The position numbers and the translations under genes were made by a program. From assembly GCF_004359215.1 (NCBI RefSeq), contig NC_090618.1, positions 1,516,348-1,580,347 on the forward strand: DNA of 64,000 nucleotides, read 5' to 3'. A model generated the notes under the pieces. The model had not been told where the DNA came from and ran no database searches. It saw nothing but the letters and a program-made list of their open reading frames with translations. This document shows positions 1 through 10,430 of the stretch, piece after piece; position 1 is the first letter of the stretch, and each line of letters starts with the position of its first letter. The stretch comes from Bremia lactucae. Lineage: Eukaryota > Oomycota > Peronosporomycetes > Peronosporales > Peronosporaceae.

Positions 1-473
1 AATATGGTACTTATAGACACACCATCTATAATGTACGTCTTTTTTGGTATCGGCGTTTGAGCCGGTACTGTTGCAGCATTCAGTCATTGAATGCGTGTAC
101 TATCCGCCACCCTCCTGTGACTTCTCGCACACAGAAGGTCGAAGAGCTATGTGGGGAAGTTGACTTTATTACATGGCCCAGTTTTAATCGATCGATAAAG
201 AATTTATCGATCTCAAGTACTTGTTCACGAGGCAGTGGCCGCTGCTTCATTACACAGTACTTCGAGCCCGGTTTGGGCTCGATCTCATGTCGAGTGCCTT
301 TATCCTTAGCAACTCGCATGGAACTGCTTTAGGCGATACATGCCAGAATTCCATTAAATGCTTGTATAGAGGATTTGTCTTGAGTGACTCCAGGATTGAG
401 TATTATATCTCTCAATCCGAGTCTTCACATCGAGGACACTTTCGTCCATCGATGAGCTGCTGAGAGCCCGTTC
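1..473 (-). pseudogene. Ty3/gypsy reverse transcriptase fragment, element A
   Basis: Minus-strand codons from about 319 down to 80 read as the start of a Ty3/gypsy RT: KGTRHEIEPKPGSKY, then PLPREQVLEIDKFF, then the fingers motif TFCVREVTGGWRIVH. The RT would copy the element's RNA to DNA. It is cut by the window edge on one side and an N gap on the other, and it carries stops. It lies downstream of the protease and gag of the same minus-strand element, in the order expected for gypsy pol. The closest relative in the window is element B at 17175-17500. Family call is firm; it is a relic. Confidence 0.85.
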
Positions 474-1029
474 NNNNNNNNNNNNNNNNNNNNNNNNNNN
501 NNNNNNNNNNNNNNNNNNNNNNNNNNNNNNNNNNNNNNNNNNNNNNNNNNNNNNNNNNNNNNNNNNNNNNNNNNNNNNNNNNNNNNNNNNNNNNNNNNNN
601 NNNNNNNNNNNNNNNNNNNNNNNNNNNNNNNNNNNNNNNNNNNNNNNNNNNNNNNNNNNNNNNNNNNNNNNNNNNNNNNNNNNNNNNNNNNNNNNNNNNN
701 NNNNNNNNNNNNNNNNNNNNNNNNNNNNNNNNNNNNNNNNNNNNNNNNNNNNNNNNNNNNNNNNNNNNNNNNNNNNNNNNNNNNNNNNNNNNNNNNNNNN
801 NNNNNNNNNNNNNNNNNNNNNNNNNNNNNNNNNNNNNNNNNNNNNNNNNNNNNNNNNNNNNNNNNNNNNNNNNNNNNNNNNNNNNNNNNNNNNNNNNNNN
901 NNNNNNNNNNNNNNNNNNNNNNNNNNNNNNNNNNNNNNNNNNNNNNNNNNNNNNNNNNNNNNNNNNNNNNNNNNNNNNNNNNNNNNNNNNNNNNNNNNNN
1001 NNNNNNNNNNNNNNNNNNNNNNNNNNNNN
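474..1029. other. Assembly gap of 556 N
   Basis: Run of N inside the protease-RT linker of element A. Aligning the flanks to element B (about 16970-17065) predicts only about 90-100 bp of missing linker, so the gap length is either arbitrary or hides an insertion. Confidence 0.99.
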
Positions 1030-2070
1030 ATGCAGATCTCTCAAGAACCGCTTAGGTTCTAGGGTTGGTAATTGAGTTATCTCCGAAGTTAACTTCGAAG
1101 GCGCATACAGATCAAGAGTATAAGCGCCTACTCTTGAAACGTTATTAACCAAGACATTTAATGTCTCGGTTTCTTCCTGGGATTTATCCACAGGCTGCCG
1201 GGGGATTAATTCCTCGGGATTTAGAAGTCTAGCAACTTCTACCGTTTGAGGAGATTACTCCTCAAGTACGTGGGGCCTTATTCCCTTAACGTCTTCCGAG
1301 TGTGGTTGCGCTATCACAGTCGGGTCCTTCACGGTCGACTCTCTTCTTGACCTAGGATCATCGTGTTGTCCCTTTAACGCAACCGGTATACTCCTTGTAT
1401 GTCGCCTGCTAGCCGTACTTTAATGTCCTAATCCACTCAACTTCTTCGAGTAGTGGACCTTCGGCGCTGCCTGTGCATTAGCACAGCCGCCGGAAGCTGA
1501 CTCCTTAGTGTGATTACTAATCACACTGTGATCTTGTGCAGTTGTATTAACCACCGTACCACAAATGAGGCCATCGCACTCACTCGTAGTACATCCACAC
1601 GCTTGTGGACGCCCCAAGACTTTTACCAGATGACCATCTGATGAACAAGTGGTAGACATCTTTACGGGTCGATGCTGCCAGCTGATCCTTGGCTCGTATT
1701 CTCTGAGCCAAGGTAGACCTAGGATGACATCAAATTTGTCATCCGATTTCCAGTACGATGAAATCATCATCATACTGTAAATCTTTTAACGTGTAGTGAA
1801 ATTTCGCTACGCGTTTCATTACTGTTATCGATGTGCATGTAGCTAGACGTACCGTCATCCTCGTTGGAAGGATCTCGCGCTCAACATATTTGAGCTTACG
1901 ACCCTCTAGCGACTGGCGATGAGTAAAGTTATTCGACGCCCCGCAGTCCGCTAGGGCTCCAAGTGACAAATCACTTGTCACTTTTAATTTCAAGGTAAAG
2001 AGGAATACCTCATCACCAGGTGTAGAGATACATAATGATTGTGTATCTGGAGCAGCCTTCGTCAAGATAT
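1030..2070 (-). pseudogene. Retropepsin-type protease and linker, element A
   Basis: The minus strand from about 2065 reads a retroviral-type aspartic protease. The active-site segment ADCGASNNF lies near 1946, followed by a flap/beta region, and VILGLPWLREYEPRISW lies near 1730-1680 (the usual I-L-G-x-x-W-L end of the domain). The active-site triplet is D-C-G rather than the usual D-S-G or D-T-G, as in element D. A linker follows towards the N gap (ETETLNVLVNN near 1165). It is split into at least two frames by indels. The protease would cleave the Gag-Pol polyprotein. It lies between gag (right) and RT (left). Confidence 0.8.
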
Positions 2071-2229
2071 TTGCAAATTCTCTTGAGGTTGCTGGATCAG
2101 TAGGGCGTTGGGCACCTACTGGCCCTGACCGTATATTGGTGGTCCGCCTCGCTGTTGCAATTTTGCAACAACGACGGACCCGCGACCGTTGCCAATTTTG
2201 GCATTCGGTCCATAATTACGTTCAGTACC

Positions 2230-3225
2230 TCTCGGTACTGGGCCTGGGGCACTGCACTCATAAGCGTAGTGTCCTAACTTTTGACAGCGATTGCATTACT
2301 GCAATCGCTTGTTATTTTGAAAGCGAGGCTTCTCGCTTTCGACATAAGAGGTCCATGGGATCTGTACCTCCAAGCTCGTGTCGTCTTGGAGGACGATATG
2401 ATGACGAACTAGATTGAGCCTGTCTCAAGCCTGTTCCGCAATGGATATTGCTTCTTCAAGCGTATCCAGTTCCAAACGGAATAGGTGGTTTTTACGGGAC
2501 CATCCGTAAAACCTTGCATGAACACAGTAATCAACGTGTGTTTAAGGACTGGGTTGTTTGTGATACAACTCGCTAAGAGTCGCATGTGCTGGGCATAAGC
2601 GTGAATATCACGCTTGCCTTGCTTGAAATTCAAAGCTCTAATCGATCTCTGAACTCAGCCCTAGGCGGTTCAAACGTCTTTTTGAGCCTGGCTTTAAAAG
2701 CCTCTAGTTACTCAAAGACATATGGGTCGCGCCACTTAAGGCCTAATGCCGAAGTTTTGGCACGACTTGCCAAATCTGATTAAGCGAATGCGACTTGCAT
2801 TTGCTCGTCGACAATGTGACCAGCCCTTATGGCATCGTCCAATTCGACAAACCATCTTAAGAAGAAGTCTTCTTGACCCCTCTATACTTAGAGATGTCAA
2901 TCTTTAGGGTTTCGGGACGATGCATATGCGTCATCCCAGGTGCAGGGGTCCGTACCTGTTGTAACCTCAACACTTCTACCTGTTGAGAGCCTTGCTGATT
3001 CAGCAAGGCTACTTTTTCCTTCATCTCGTCAAGTTCATGTTGTATGAACTTGGCGATGGCTGATTGGAGGGCATCTCTGTCCAAATTGGACAGTATTGCC
3101 AGGATTCCATCGTTTCCTACGGTCGAACTCATTCGTTCGACCGCACTCCTTTCTATGTCACTTAAAAAGGAGTAGCTATCACGCGGAACGTGATGCGTAT
3201 TCCCACTATCATCTAACATGGACAT
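2230..3225 (-). pseudogene. Gag relic, element A
   Basis: Starts with Met at 3225, 36 bases inside the primer-binding site, and reads about 120 codons. The first part is acidic and predicted helical (SFLSDIERSAVERMSS); a coiled-coil-like stretch FIQHELDEMKEKVALLNQQ follows. The reading continues in shifted frames with LEAFKARLKKTFEPPRAEFR (about 2700-2640) and FKQGKRDIHAYAQHMRLLAS, the hallmark of the Ty3-type Gag capsid domain. A CX2CX4HX4C zinc knuckle (CNRCQKLGHYAYEC) sits near 2300-2255 and is intact. Gag forms the particle and binds RNA. Several frameshifts and stops make this a relic. Confidence 0.82.
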
Positions 3226-3262
3226 GTTAGATGAAAGAAATGTGGTCCTTGGACGGACTACA

Positions 3263-3273
3263 AAGTGCTACCA
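3263..3273 (-). promoter_or_regulatory. Primer-binding site, element A
   Basis: On the minus strand TGGTAGCACTT begins two bases after the LTR end. The first eight bases match the complement of a eukaryotic initiator-Met tRNA 3' end (UGCUACCA). It marks where minus-strand DNA synthesis is primed. Confidence 0.7.
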
Positions 3274-3275
3274 GG

Positions 3276-3402
3276 TGTAACGGGGCAATGCCGACTTACT
3301 CAGAATGATATTTCTTATTATTAATTCCAGAACTACTGCAATCACAAACAAGAAACAATCTTTCTTAACGAATCTCATTAATCCATTCATGCGCGTCACT
3401 AG

Positions 3403-3449
<47 letters not shown>

Positions 3450-3790
3450 ACTGCTTCAGTGCGAGTGGTGCCTTACGTCACTTCACGTACACTAGTACGT
3501 GCAGAGGAAGAATTCTCTTGAAGGTAACTAGCTTAAGAGGTAAAATGAAAATTGTATTAATATAATTAAGTTTCTCTTCTGTCTATCTGTTAATGCTAAC
3601 TTAATTATATACTAATACTAAACATGCAATTGAAATCTTATTTGTCTCTCTTTGTTTACGTTTACAGCTGATCAAGATTTCCGAGCATTACTATATAAAG
3701 TAATATTCTCCAAACATTATCTACCTTTTAGATAATATATTAATTAACAACCTTTAAGTGTTAATTTCATGTAACGATACACCCGTTACA
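3276..3790 (-). repeat. 5' LTR of element A (LTR-B type)
   Basis: Bounded by TGTAACGGGG at 3276 and CCCGTTACA ending at 3790, inverted ends shared by all LTR-B copies here (7133-7479, 21774-22206, 36038-36444, 42503-42943). It is about 80-100 bp longer than most sister copies because of an insertion around 3295-3430 that interrupts the hairpin region of U5. No matching TSD can be checked because the other end of the element is outside the window. Confidence 0.85.
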
Positions 3791-4342
3791 AGGACGCAAT
3801 ATACAAGTATTCTTGTACCATCATTTGATTGGTAGTGTTTGTTTGCGCGGAGTATGACATCATGTCCGTGCCATCGACTTCATGCGGAAATGCTATAGGA
3901 ATTCTTTGAATAGAAGACCAAGCTTAAAATTACAAACATGAAGTCAAGCATGTTTGGTCATCGTCACCTTTTATTTCTATTCTTCCCTCCTCTGTCGATC
4001 TCGATACTTATAAATCGGATATAGTCTCGTCACGTTGTTTGTGCATATTGCAGCTGCCTCCAAACATCTGCAAAAAGGCTGGGGTGCTCGTTTAATATGT
4101 GGTACAGGCAGTCCATTTATATCATTACTAGTTTCTTACTGTACTGTCGAACTATACCGAATGTAAACGCATGAAATTTCTGCCAACAACAGATCTTAAA
4201 GCGATGGACACAAGAACTAAAGCCTCTCGTTTATTATTGCAATACTTTCCGACACACAATGTGTTTAACCTCTTCCTGTACAATAAGTCCTCTTCTTTTC
4301 CTTAAGCGCTGTTACCCAGTTCTTTCCGTGGCACTATGCTCC
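3791..4342. other. Intergenic spacer without recognised gene
   Basis: AT-rich sequence between LTR-A and the host gene at 4343-4936. No coding pattern, RNA gene or repeat family recurring in the window was seen. Confidence 0.5.
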
Positions 4343-4936
4343 TTACACGTAGTTGACTGGAATCATTTGATGTCGCGAAACGAGCGAAGGAGCGCAAGCG
4401 TGGCGAGGCGATTCGGCCTTGCACCGCTGCTCTCGTTGCTGTCTTTTGGCCTCTTTGTTTGGATTAATGACCTCCAAAAGTGTCTGCTTGCGCGATGAAT
4501 TGATAATACTCGTTTCTCTTGCAAACCGCAGAATCATGCCTTCACTCACGCCTGCGCTTTCGAGCAATTGCACGCGCTCTTTTGACGTAAAGCGGTGCAC
4601 ACCTTCGACGCATTCAGCCATCTCCCCGACTTTCGTGGTCCAAGTGAACTCGGATTTTTCGCTCAAACCAATGGAGGGACCGCCCTTGCCAGGCACGGAG
4701 CTTCTTCCTAATCCAATCCCAAATTCATGAATCGTGATCGTAGACCAGCGCAAGATCTTTTTCGTTTTCCTTTTTGAAACGTGCTCGTCGAGGACTAACG
4801 GACTTCTTGGGCGCTTCCTACACCGTTCAGATGAAGCCAATGAGACGCGCTTAGGAGCTTTCGAGTTCCTTCCAAGCTGCTCGTTAAGAGTGCTTTCCGT
4901 CTTGTCTATTACTGTGGATGCATTGCTTTGTATCAT
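4343..4936 (-). CDS. Conserved stramenopile protein of unknown function
   Basis: A single open frame of 197 codons from ATG at 4936 to the stop at 4343, without introns. The N-terminus is Ser/Lys/Arg-rich and probably disordered, with a basic stretch (SERCRKRPRSP, KRKTKK) that could be a nuclear-localisation signal. The core contains RWSTITIHEFGIGLG (near residues 63-77), then a Gly/Pro-rich GKGGPSIGL, then FTWTTKVGEMAE and HRFTSKERVQLLESAGVS, and a basic C-terminal helix. The aromatic-S-x-(I/V)-x-(I/V)-x-E...L-G pattern followed by G-G-P resembles a widespread uncharacterised family of oomycete and diatom proteins that I know only as hypothetical. No catalytic motif is seen. It is the only apparently intact, non-mobile gene in the first 20 kb. 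The upstream region gives no clear reason to move the start. Function unknown. Confidence 0.6.
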   Translation of the reverse strand: MIQSNASTVIDKTESTLNEQLGRNSKAPKRVSLASSERCRKRPRSPLVLDEHVSKRKTKKILRWSTITIHEFGIGLGRSSVPGKGGPSIGLSEKSEFTWTTKVGEMAECVEGVHRFTSKERVQLLESAGVSEGMILRFARETSIINSSRKQTLLEVINPNKEAKRQQREQRCKAESPRHACAPSLVSRHQMIPVNYV

Positions 4937-7132
4937 GCCTGGAGAGAGGCAAATGCGCGTTGCGAGGTGAGGTCTGTTCTGCCAGTTCGCTTTCGAGCTA
5001 GGTGGCTACTGGAATGATTTGTTAAGGCGGCGGACGGGACCCGTCTATGCACACGCCTTTGAGGTCTCGTCCGCCCTTTGCAGTACACCGAAACGAATGT
5101 GAATAATAAAGGGCTTTTAAGGACAGTGGGTTGATGAAGCTCGCTTGGATTGCTACGTAGTTTAAGTTATTGGACTGATGCGCGTTGCGTTTTAAAGTAC
5201 TCTGCGACGAGCTGACGTCGAGGGGTCTGATACTGCATCGCAGTGGCTTGAAAATTGTAATGGGTATGGAAGAACAAGCGTGGTATTTTAGATGTTGGCA
5301 GCGTAATTTATTATCGGTAGCAGATCGACCGGTTTATATTTTCGCTTCTCCTCTTTGTGATACATTATATCTTACGATGTTAGAGCTGCATTGAAAGTGA
5401 AACCAAGTTGGATCTGGATATCCATTCAGTTGCCTAATTACACACTTTGTATACGCTGCCTCATATTTGTGCGACATGAGTGTTGGATAGTCTTGGCAAT
5501 AAACAATGTGGCAGACACTAACCCACTATTAAATACGAGCAATAGAATAAAGAAAGCCTACCCCTAAGTGTTTTGACAAGCACGAAAAATAGTTCAATGA
5601 TCTTTTTAAATGCGAATGAATCTGCTGCTGTGACGATAAATGCAATTATTCGGCCGGATAAGGGTCAAACTTACTCTTTCCTCGTTCAGTAGCAGGGCGT
5701 TACAGCAGAGTAGGAAAGGCGCTGTAGACAGTTTGAGCTCGCTTTTTTTCTCACCGCCGCTGTTTCTCTTTAGATCTACGAGTCTTGACTACACCGCAGT
5801 GATTTATAATCGAACGCCTTCACCGATAAGAGAAATCAAGCGACCGCTGTTTAAACGACGCACCGATGCAGCGTCATGGCAACAGACTTGCCAAGTAGCA
5901 CATAAATGTTTCAATTACAGAGCGCATTTTAATAGACCAAGCCTAAACGAAAAATACGGCATCTTCCACGCGACTTGCGGAATACTAGCGTTTGTAAGTG
6001 GACGAAAGTGTGTCACAGCTGCCCAATTTCTCAAAACATCTTCAAGCGTCGTCCGCTAAAACCAGGGTCTTTCATCATAACAGCCTTTTCAAATTAATCA
6101 CATCGCCATATCTTGTATGGTGAAAGGGCTAAAAATTTCGAGACAAGGCGGATGGAAAAGGTGGGCTATCCCTTAAAGCTGCTATTTGCCAAAATTCACG
6201 AAGATTACGTGGGTGGGGGAGTTAAAAGGGTGCGTACAAGAACGTACATTTTTTAACGCTCACCAGCGTATCCACTTGTTGGAGGTCGCAGATGACATCC
6301 TCATGCACCGCGCTAAAGCTTCATGTTCATGAGACACTGCGAGAGCGTTGAGGTGAACGAATTGATACAGGTTAAAAACGAGTGTGTGACGCTGCTGCAC
6401 ACGCGCGGTGCTAAGCTAAAGCTAAATCCCTCATTGTTGTCTATCTGCAGTGATTACGACACTGTTCATCCTTGTCTCCTTTTAGTCGCAACAAGCACGA
6501 CTTCACATTGATCGTTGTAACGGGCATCGTTGTACTGTTTCAGCAGTCCCTTCACACTGCTTCAGATGAAAGGAAATTATTGAGAAATAAAATGGCACGT
6601 ACGCTATGCTGAGGTCGCGCATGATACCTTTGCTGTAAACCATGTGATTGGCACACGTTTTTGTATTAGCCTCACAAGAGAAAGTGAGGGATTGAGTTGT
6701 CGTCAGGTATTTGCTAAAAAGTACCGTTTGAAAAAGCTATCATAAAGAATAAATAATTTTATCGCGTCGAGCCAGAAATGCTCACTTCATGTTACGTTTA
6801 TGTGACAATCTGTAAATTGCGGTTTACAGACGTGTGAGAAGCAACGGGACAATATTATTGTTTGGGACTTTGGTAAAATGTGATTGTAATCTAAATTTGA
6901 TACACATCCACGATACGTTTCTAAAATTGTGGTCATTACGCTTGGGCACAATGCACGGGGTAGCTCGTCAAATAATTACTATCACCTTAAAGGATTACAG
7001 TAATAAAGAAGAATGAAGAACATTACCTAAGCAGATAATATTGTAGCACTAGTGTGACAGATCTGTTCATTGGTTGATTTAAGTCTTTAAATCAACCCCG
7101 CCATTCGCTGCTAGACGCGCCAGTGGATGGTG
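4937..7132. other. Host-like intergenic region, no recognised gene
   Basis: About 2.2 kb with only short open frames (for example 5640-6059 and 6323-6511, both +) that lack recognisable domains or homologues elsewhere in the window. No retroelement similarity is seen until the solo LTR. A degenerate host gene cannot be excluded; nothing here can be supported. Confidence 0.4.
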
Positions 7133-7479
7133 TGTAACGGGGCACTACGACTTGTACTGCTTCAGTACAAGTCCACTTCACACTGCTTCAGTTGCGAGTG
7201 GTGCCTTACGATATTTCACGTACACTAGTACGTGCAGAGAAAGACTTCTCTTTAAAGTAACTAGCTTAAAGAGGTAAAATGAAAACTGTATAAATATAAT
7301 TAAGTATCTCTTCTTTCTATCTGTTAACTCTAACTTTATTATAACTGTTACTAAACATGCAATTGAATTCTAATCTTATCTTATCTGTCTCTCTCTTTTG
7401 TTTATCTCTACAGCTATAGATAATATATTAATTAACAACCTTTAAGTGTTAATTTCATGTAACGATACACCCCGTTACA
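7133..7479 (-). repeat. Solo LTR (LTR-B type) with TSD TGGTG
   Basis: Runs from TGTAACGGGG at 7133 to CCCCGTTACA ending at 7479. It is flanked by a perfect 5-bp direct repeat TGGTG at 7128-7132 and 7480-7484. Without internal sequence, this is the product expected from LTR-LTR recombination. It is shorter than sister LTRs through an internal deletion near 7410. Confidence 0.88.
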
Positions 7480-7580
7480 TGGTGACTATACAGAATTATG
7501 TATCAATTAATTGAAGACAAATACGTTAGAAGGTATCAGTACGTAGTGCAACGGGGCACCTCTTGCCAGTACGGTCATAG

Positions 7581-7770
7581 TGTAACGGGGCACTGCGACT
7601 TGTACTGTTTCAGTATCTTATTTAGTATCTTATTTAGTAACTCTCTTGATTACTTCTACAGCTGATTAGTCTGCGGAATAAATAGACATAATGGTCTATA
7701 CCTATTTAAGGATAAGAATTCAGGAAATTACTATATAAAGTAATATCCTCCAAATATTATCTACCTTTTA
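7581..7770 (-). repeat. Partial LTR (LTR-B type)
   Basis: Begins TGTAACGGGG at 7581 and shares the U5 hairpin start and the AT-rich U3 segment (CTACCTTTTA) of the family, then stops at the single N at 7771. It carries a short tandem duplication of ATCTTATTTAGT near 7615-7640. A further LTR-end-like scrap (GCAACGGGGCAC) lies at about 7549. Confidence 0.75.
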
Positions 7771-7771
7771 N
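7771..7771. other. Single N joining two unlike sequences
   Basis: The sequence changes abruptly here from an LTR-B fragment (-) to the integrase C-terminus of element G (+). It may be a contig join. Confidence 0.9.
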
Positions 7772-8770
7772 AGACGCTGATTGACCCTTCTTCGGGTATG
7801 CGAAGACCTCAAGCCAACTACGCGCCGATTGAATCGGCGCGACCAATTGATGACATGGCTGTGTCAGAGTTTATACTCCAACGTCAAGCCATCACGAGGT
7901 TTGTACGCGATACTCTTCGATCTGCAGTGGATAGACAGAAAGCGAATGCAGACAAACGTGGCAGAAAGAACATGAGTACCTTCAAGAAGGGTGATCGTGT
8001 ATTGTTATCTACTGAAGGCCTACGAGATTCTGCAGTAACCAATCTCGGCGCGAGCAAACTCGCGCCACGTTTCATAGGCCCATTCACGGTACTCAAGGCA
8101 ATCGGCGACGCATACACGCTGGACATCCCTTCGTCACTGCGACTTCACCCGACATTTTACGTCTGGCGGCTCAAGGAGTATCGTCCAGCTACGCTTTACG
8201 GGTTGGCTCCGTCCTCGGAGTCAAATGCTCAAAGGTCGACCTCCCCTTTCGCCTTGCTCGACGCGCCAGCGACATCGGAGGCGGCTGCGTCCCAGTCTGC
8301 GCGTGCCCAAGAACCTGGCTTCCAGGTTTCGCATCCGTTCAAGCAGCTCGCAGTTCGACTGTCGAATCTCGCTCGCTGTTCTCTCAGCCCATGCAGCTCG
8401 ATCAAGGGCAGCTTCAGCTTCCAGCTGGGCATCGGCAGTCTTTTTCACAGCCGCATCTACATCGTCCTGGGCAACGAGGACGCCAGCATTACCATCTCGA
8501 GGGCCCACCGCAGCTTGTGAACGCGGAAGGTCAGAAGCGCTGGATCGAGGAACATTTGTTGGGTCACGAGGACCCTCGTCGCGAAACGACATCGTCGCGA
8601 CTCCATGCGCGCGCGGTTCCAACCGCGCGCAAGTATCGTGTACGTTGGCAAGGGTTTCCACCCGAGCAGGATACGTGGGAACCCTTGCGAACGTACACGA
8701 TACTTGCGCGCAGGAATCGCGCTCTTTGCTGCTTCAAGACGTTCCAGACGTCGTTCGGGCATACGAGTCC
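7772..8770 (+). pseudogene. Integrase C-terminus and chromodomain, element G
   Basis: From 7798 the plus frame reads the end of a Ty3/gypsy integrase: AVDRQKANADKRGR, FKKGDRVLLSTEGL, then the GPY/F module KLAPRFIGPFTVLKAIGDAY and LHPTFYVWRLKEYRP. A Ser/Ala-rich linker follows. In a different plus frame from about 8520 a chromodomain appears: WIEEHLLGHED, ARKYRVRWQGFPPEQDTWEP, and, after another shift, DVPDVVRAYE. Chromodomains steer integration to particular chromatin. The 5' part (gag to integrase core) is missing beyond the N at 7771. Frameshifts separate the linker, chromodomain core and chromodomain end. The antisense ORF at 9650-8221 overlaps this region on the other strand. Confidence 0.82.
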
Positions 8771-9650
8771 GTGCATTTGCTTGGTTCAGATTTGGTCGAC
8801 GACCTGAGTGTTCTTGCGGTGAGCGAGGACGAGACGAACGACTACTGTGTCGTGGTGAAGCGTCACCACGACTACGAGACCAAGAGCGATTGCGAGAATG
8901 TCGTGCTGCGTATCACCCCGACGACGAGAGGAAGAGCGACGACGAGAACGTCGTGGTGAACGTGTGTCACCACGACCACGCGAGCCACGTCGTGGCGAGC
9001 GCGTAGCACAAAGACCCCGAGAACGCGAGTGGTGTCGCCAGCGTGCCGCGCCACGATTAATCACGGTCTTGTGCTCTATCAAGCTGCGTTTATACCGTCC
9101 GATCAAGAGCTGTTTATATTCGCTGAGTGGATACTCAGCGACGTGTGGTTGCCAAGCTTCGCGAGTTGGACGAGACATCGAGTCACAGGAGTTACAAGAT
9201 TCGTGCACGTGAACGTAGCAGAGTCGATCTACGTTCCACGCGTTCTCGCATACCTTCTCGCGCAGTACACCGACTGACTGTTCGGCGTGGATATCTTCGC
9301 GATTAGCAAGCCACTGCTGAAAGCTCCTTCCGTCTCAAGTCTTCAAGCATCCGGTTCCACCGCCGGATGAACGCGCACCAAGAACGCTGGAGCGACTCGT
9401 ACAAGATGCCATCAAGACTCTTCCCGTGTAATCCACGGAAACGCCGGAAGTAATCCTGCATCGTTTCAAGAGAGTCCGGAGCTTGAGCTCCGGACAAGTA
9501 GTATAGCGCCCAAGAGATCAGGTGCTGATCCATCACGTGGTCTATCGAACTCCCGCTGACAGTGCGCGGGAGTGCTGGGGTGTTGGGGTTCGCGTCTTCA
9601 GTCATTGTTTGGTTTGAGCGGCCGTTAGGGTCTTGTAGTTGAGCACTCAC
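8221..9650 (-). pseudogene. Antisense ORF of element G (coiled-coil protein)
   Basis: Lies between integrase and 3' LTR, opposite in strand to pol. The segment 9650-9303 (115 codons) starts Thr/Pro/Asn-rich, then reads a helical domain with SWALYYLSGAQAPDSLETM and SLQRSWCAFIRRWNRMLEDL; the S-W-C-A-F-I-R core matches A-W-x-A-[FY]-I-R in the antisense ORFs of B and D. The segment 9208-8786 is Arg/Ser-rich and may not be coding throughout. The segment 8661-8221 reads SFRDEGPRDPTNVPRSSAS, then a long heptad-like stretch (DAAVKKTADAQLEAEAALDR, CELLERMRNLEARFLG). Frames are broken by indels. Function unknown. Confidence 0.6.
8625..8711. repeat. 37-bp inverted repeat inside the chromodomain of G
   Basis: Left arm 8625-8661 and right arm 8675-8711 pair at 35 of 37 positions around a 13-base loop. 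Because of this symmetry the chromodomain core R-K-Y-R-V-R-x-Q-G-F-P is readable on both strands. Confidence 0.9.
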
Positions 9651-9682
9651 GGTGTGTGAGTACTGTCTTGGGAAGGGGGTGA

Positions 9683-9994
9683 TGTAATGGGCCGCGCCGT
9701 TACATAAGTAGTTTCTATAAGTTTACATGTTACTTAAGTAGAGGTGCTACTTTCGAGGTAGCGAAAGTAGCACGTCGTTTTTTAGCTGGTTTAATGGGGG
9801 CTCATCCCCATTATTAACCAGTAAGATATAGGCACGTAGATTGAGTCCAAGGGAATCATTCGTACTTAGGATGAATAAAAGACACAATATAAACCGAGTT
9901 AAAAATACTAAACACCTAAGACTTGGGCTTTGAGGCTTCCTCAAAGCGTTAGAAATAGTGTTAGCTAAATACGGGTTATTCTAGCCCCGTTACA
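9683..9994 (+). repeat. 3' LTR of element G
   Basis: Starts TGTAATGGGC at 9683, directly after the purine run GGGAAGGGGG (polypurine tract), and ends CCCCGTTACA at 9994. At 312 bp it is shorter than the other LTR families. It abuts C-type element sequence on the right, into which G probably inserted. The left end of G is lost in the gap at 7771, so the TSD cannot be checked. Confidence 0.8.
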
Positions 9995-10430
9995 ACCTCG
10001 GCCGACCATACTCGTTGGACTTAGACATGCCACTCCACGTATCTCAGGGATACTGCACCCCTGATGGTTCGGCCTTAGGCCAACAATGCTTTCAGCATTA
10101 AGTGACTCGTAATTATTACGAGTGTCACTCGACGGAGTACGTGCCATTCCTCTTATTTCTGCTCAGAAATTATGTTTTTAACATTAAAGTTTATAAACTC
10201 AGACATGCCAATCTCTTAAACACTGACAGATTCATTCAATGATTCGCGCTAATAGCGCTTTTGTTGCCTAGCAAAGGTGGGTTCATGACTCTTTAAAACT
10301 TTGCTAGGAACATCGCGCGTGGCACTTAAGGTCTTAGACCTCCAATCGATCCATAGCTCATGGTGTTCTAACCAGGCCATACCAAGGATGAGATCATATC
10401 TCGAATCTAAATCAAGGACAAGTCAGCGTT
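9995..10430 (-). pseudogene. Fragment of a C-type element (protease and linker)
   Basis: Reverse complement of element C around 26650-27100: the GVARLSP-like segment, the Cys-less protease end and DLILSMAW-type codons are recognisable with many changes. It has one copy of the 120-bp unit that is tandemly duplicated in C. It ends abruptly at about 10430 against a gag fragment of another family. Confidence 0.75.

Noticed and set aside
5640..6059. 139-codon plus-strand ORF as a gene
   Set aside because: No recognisable domain, signal or family features, and no homologue in the window; length is compatible with chance.
8225..8959. Plus-strand 244-codon ORF
   Set aside because: Mostly a shifted frame over the linker of G; only its short D-V-P-D-V-V-R-A-Y-E part is used, as the end of the chromodomain.
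8786..9208. Arg/Ser-repeat (SR-like) protein on the minus strand
   Set aside because: The R-S-R-R pattern comes from a short purine-rich, CGACGA-type repeated stretch at 8925-9010, and the frame has no support in other families. It is kept only as a doubtful middle part of the antisense ORF of G.
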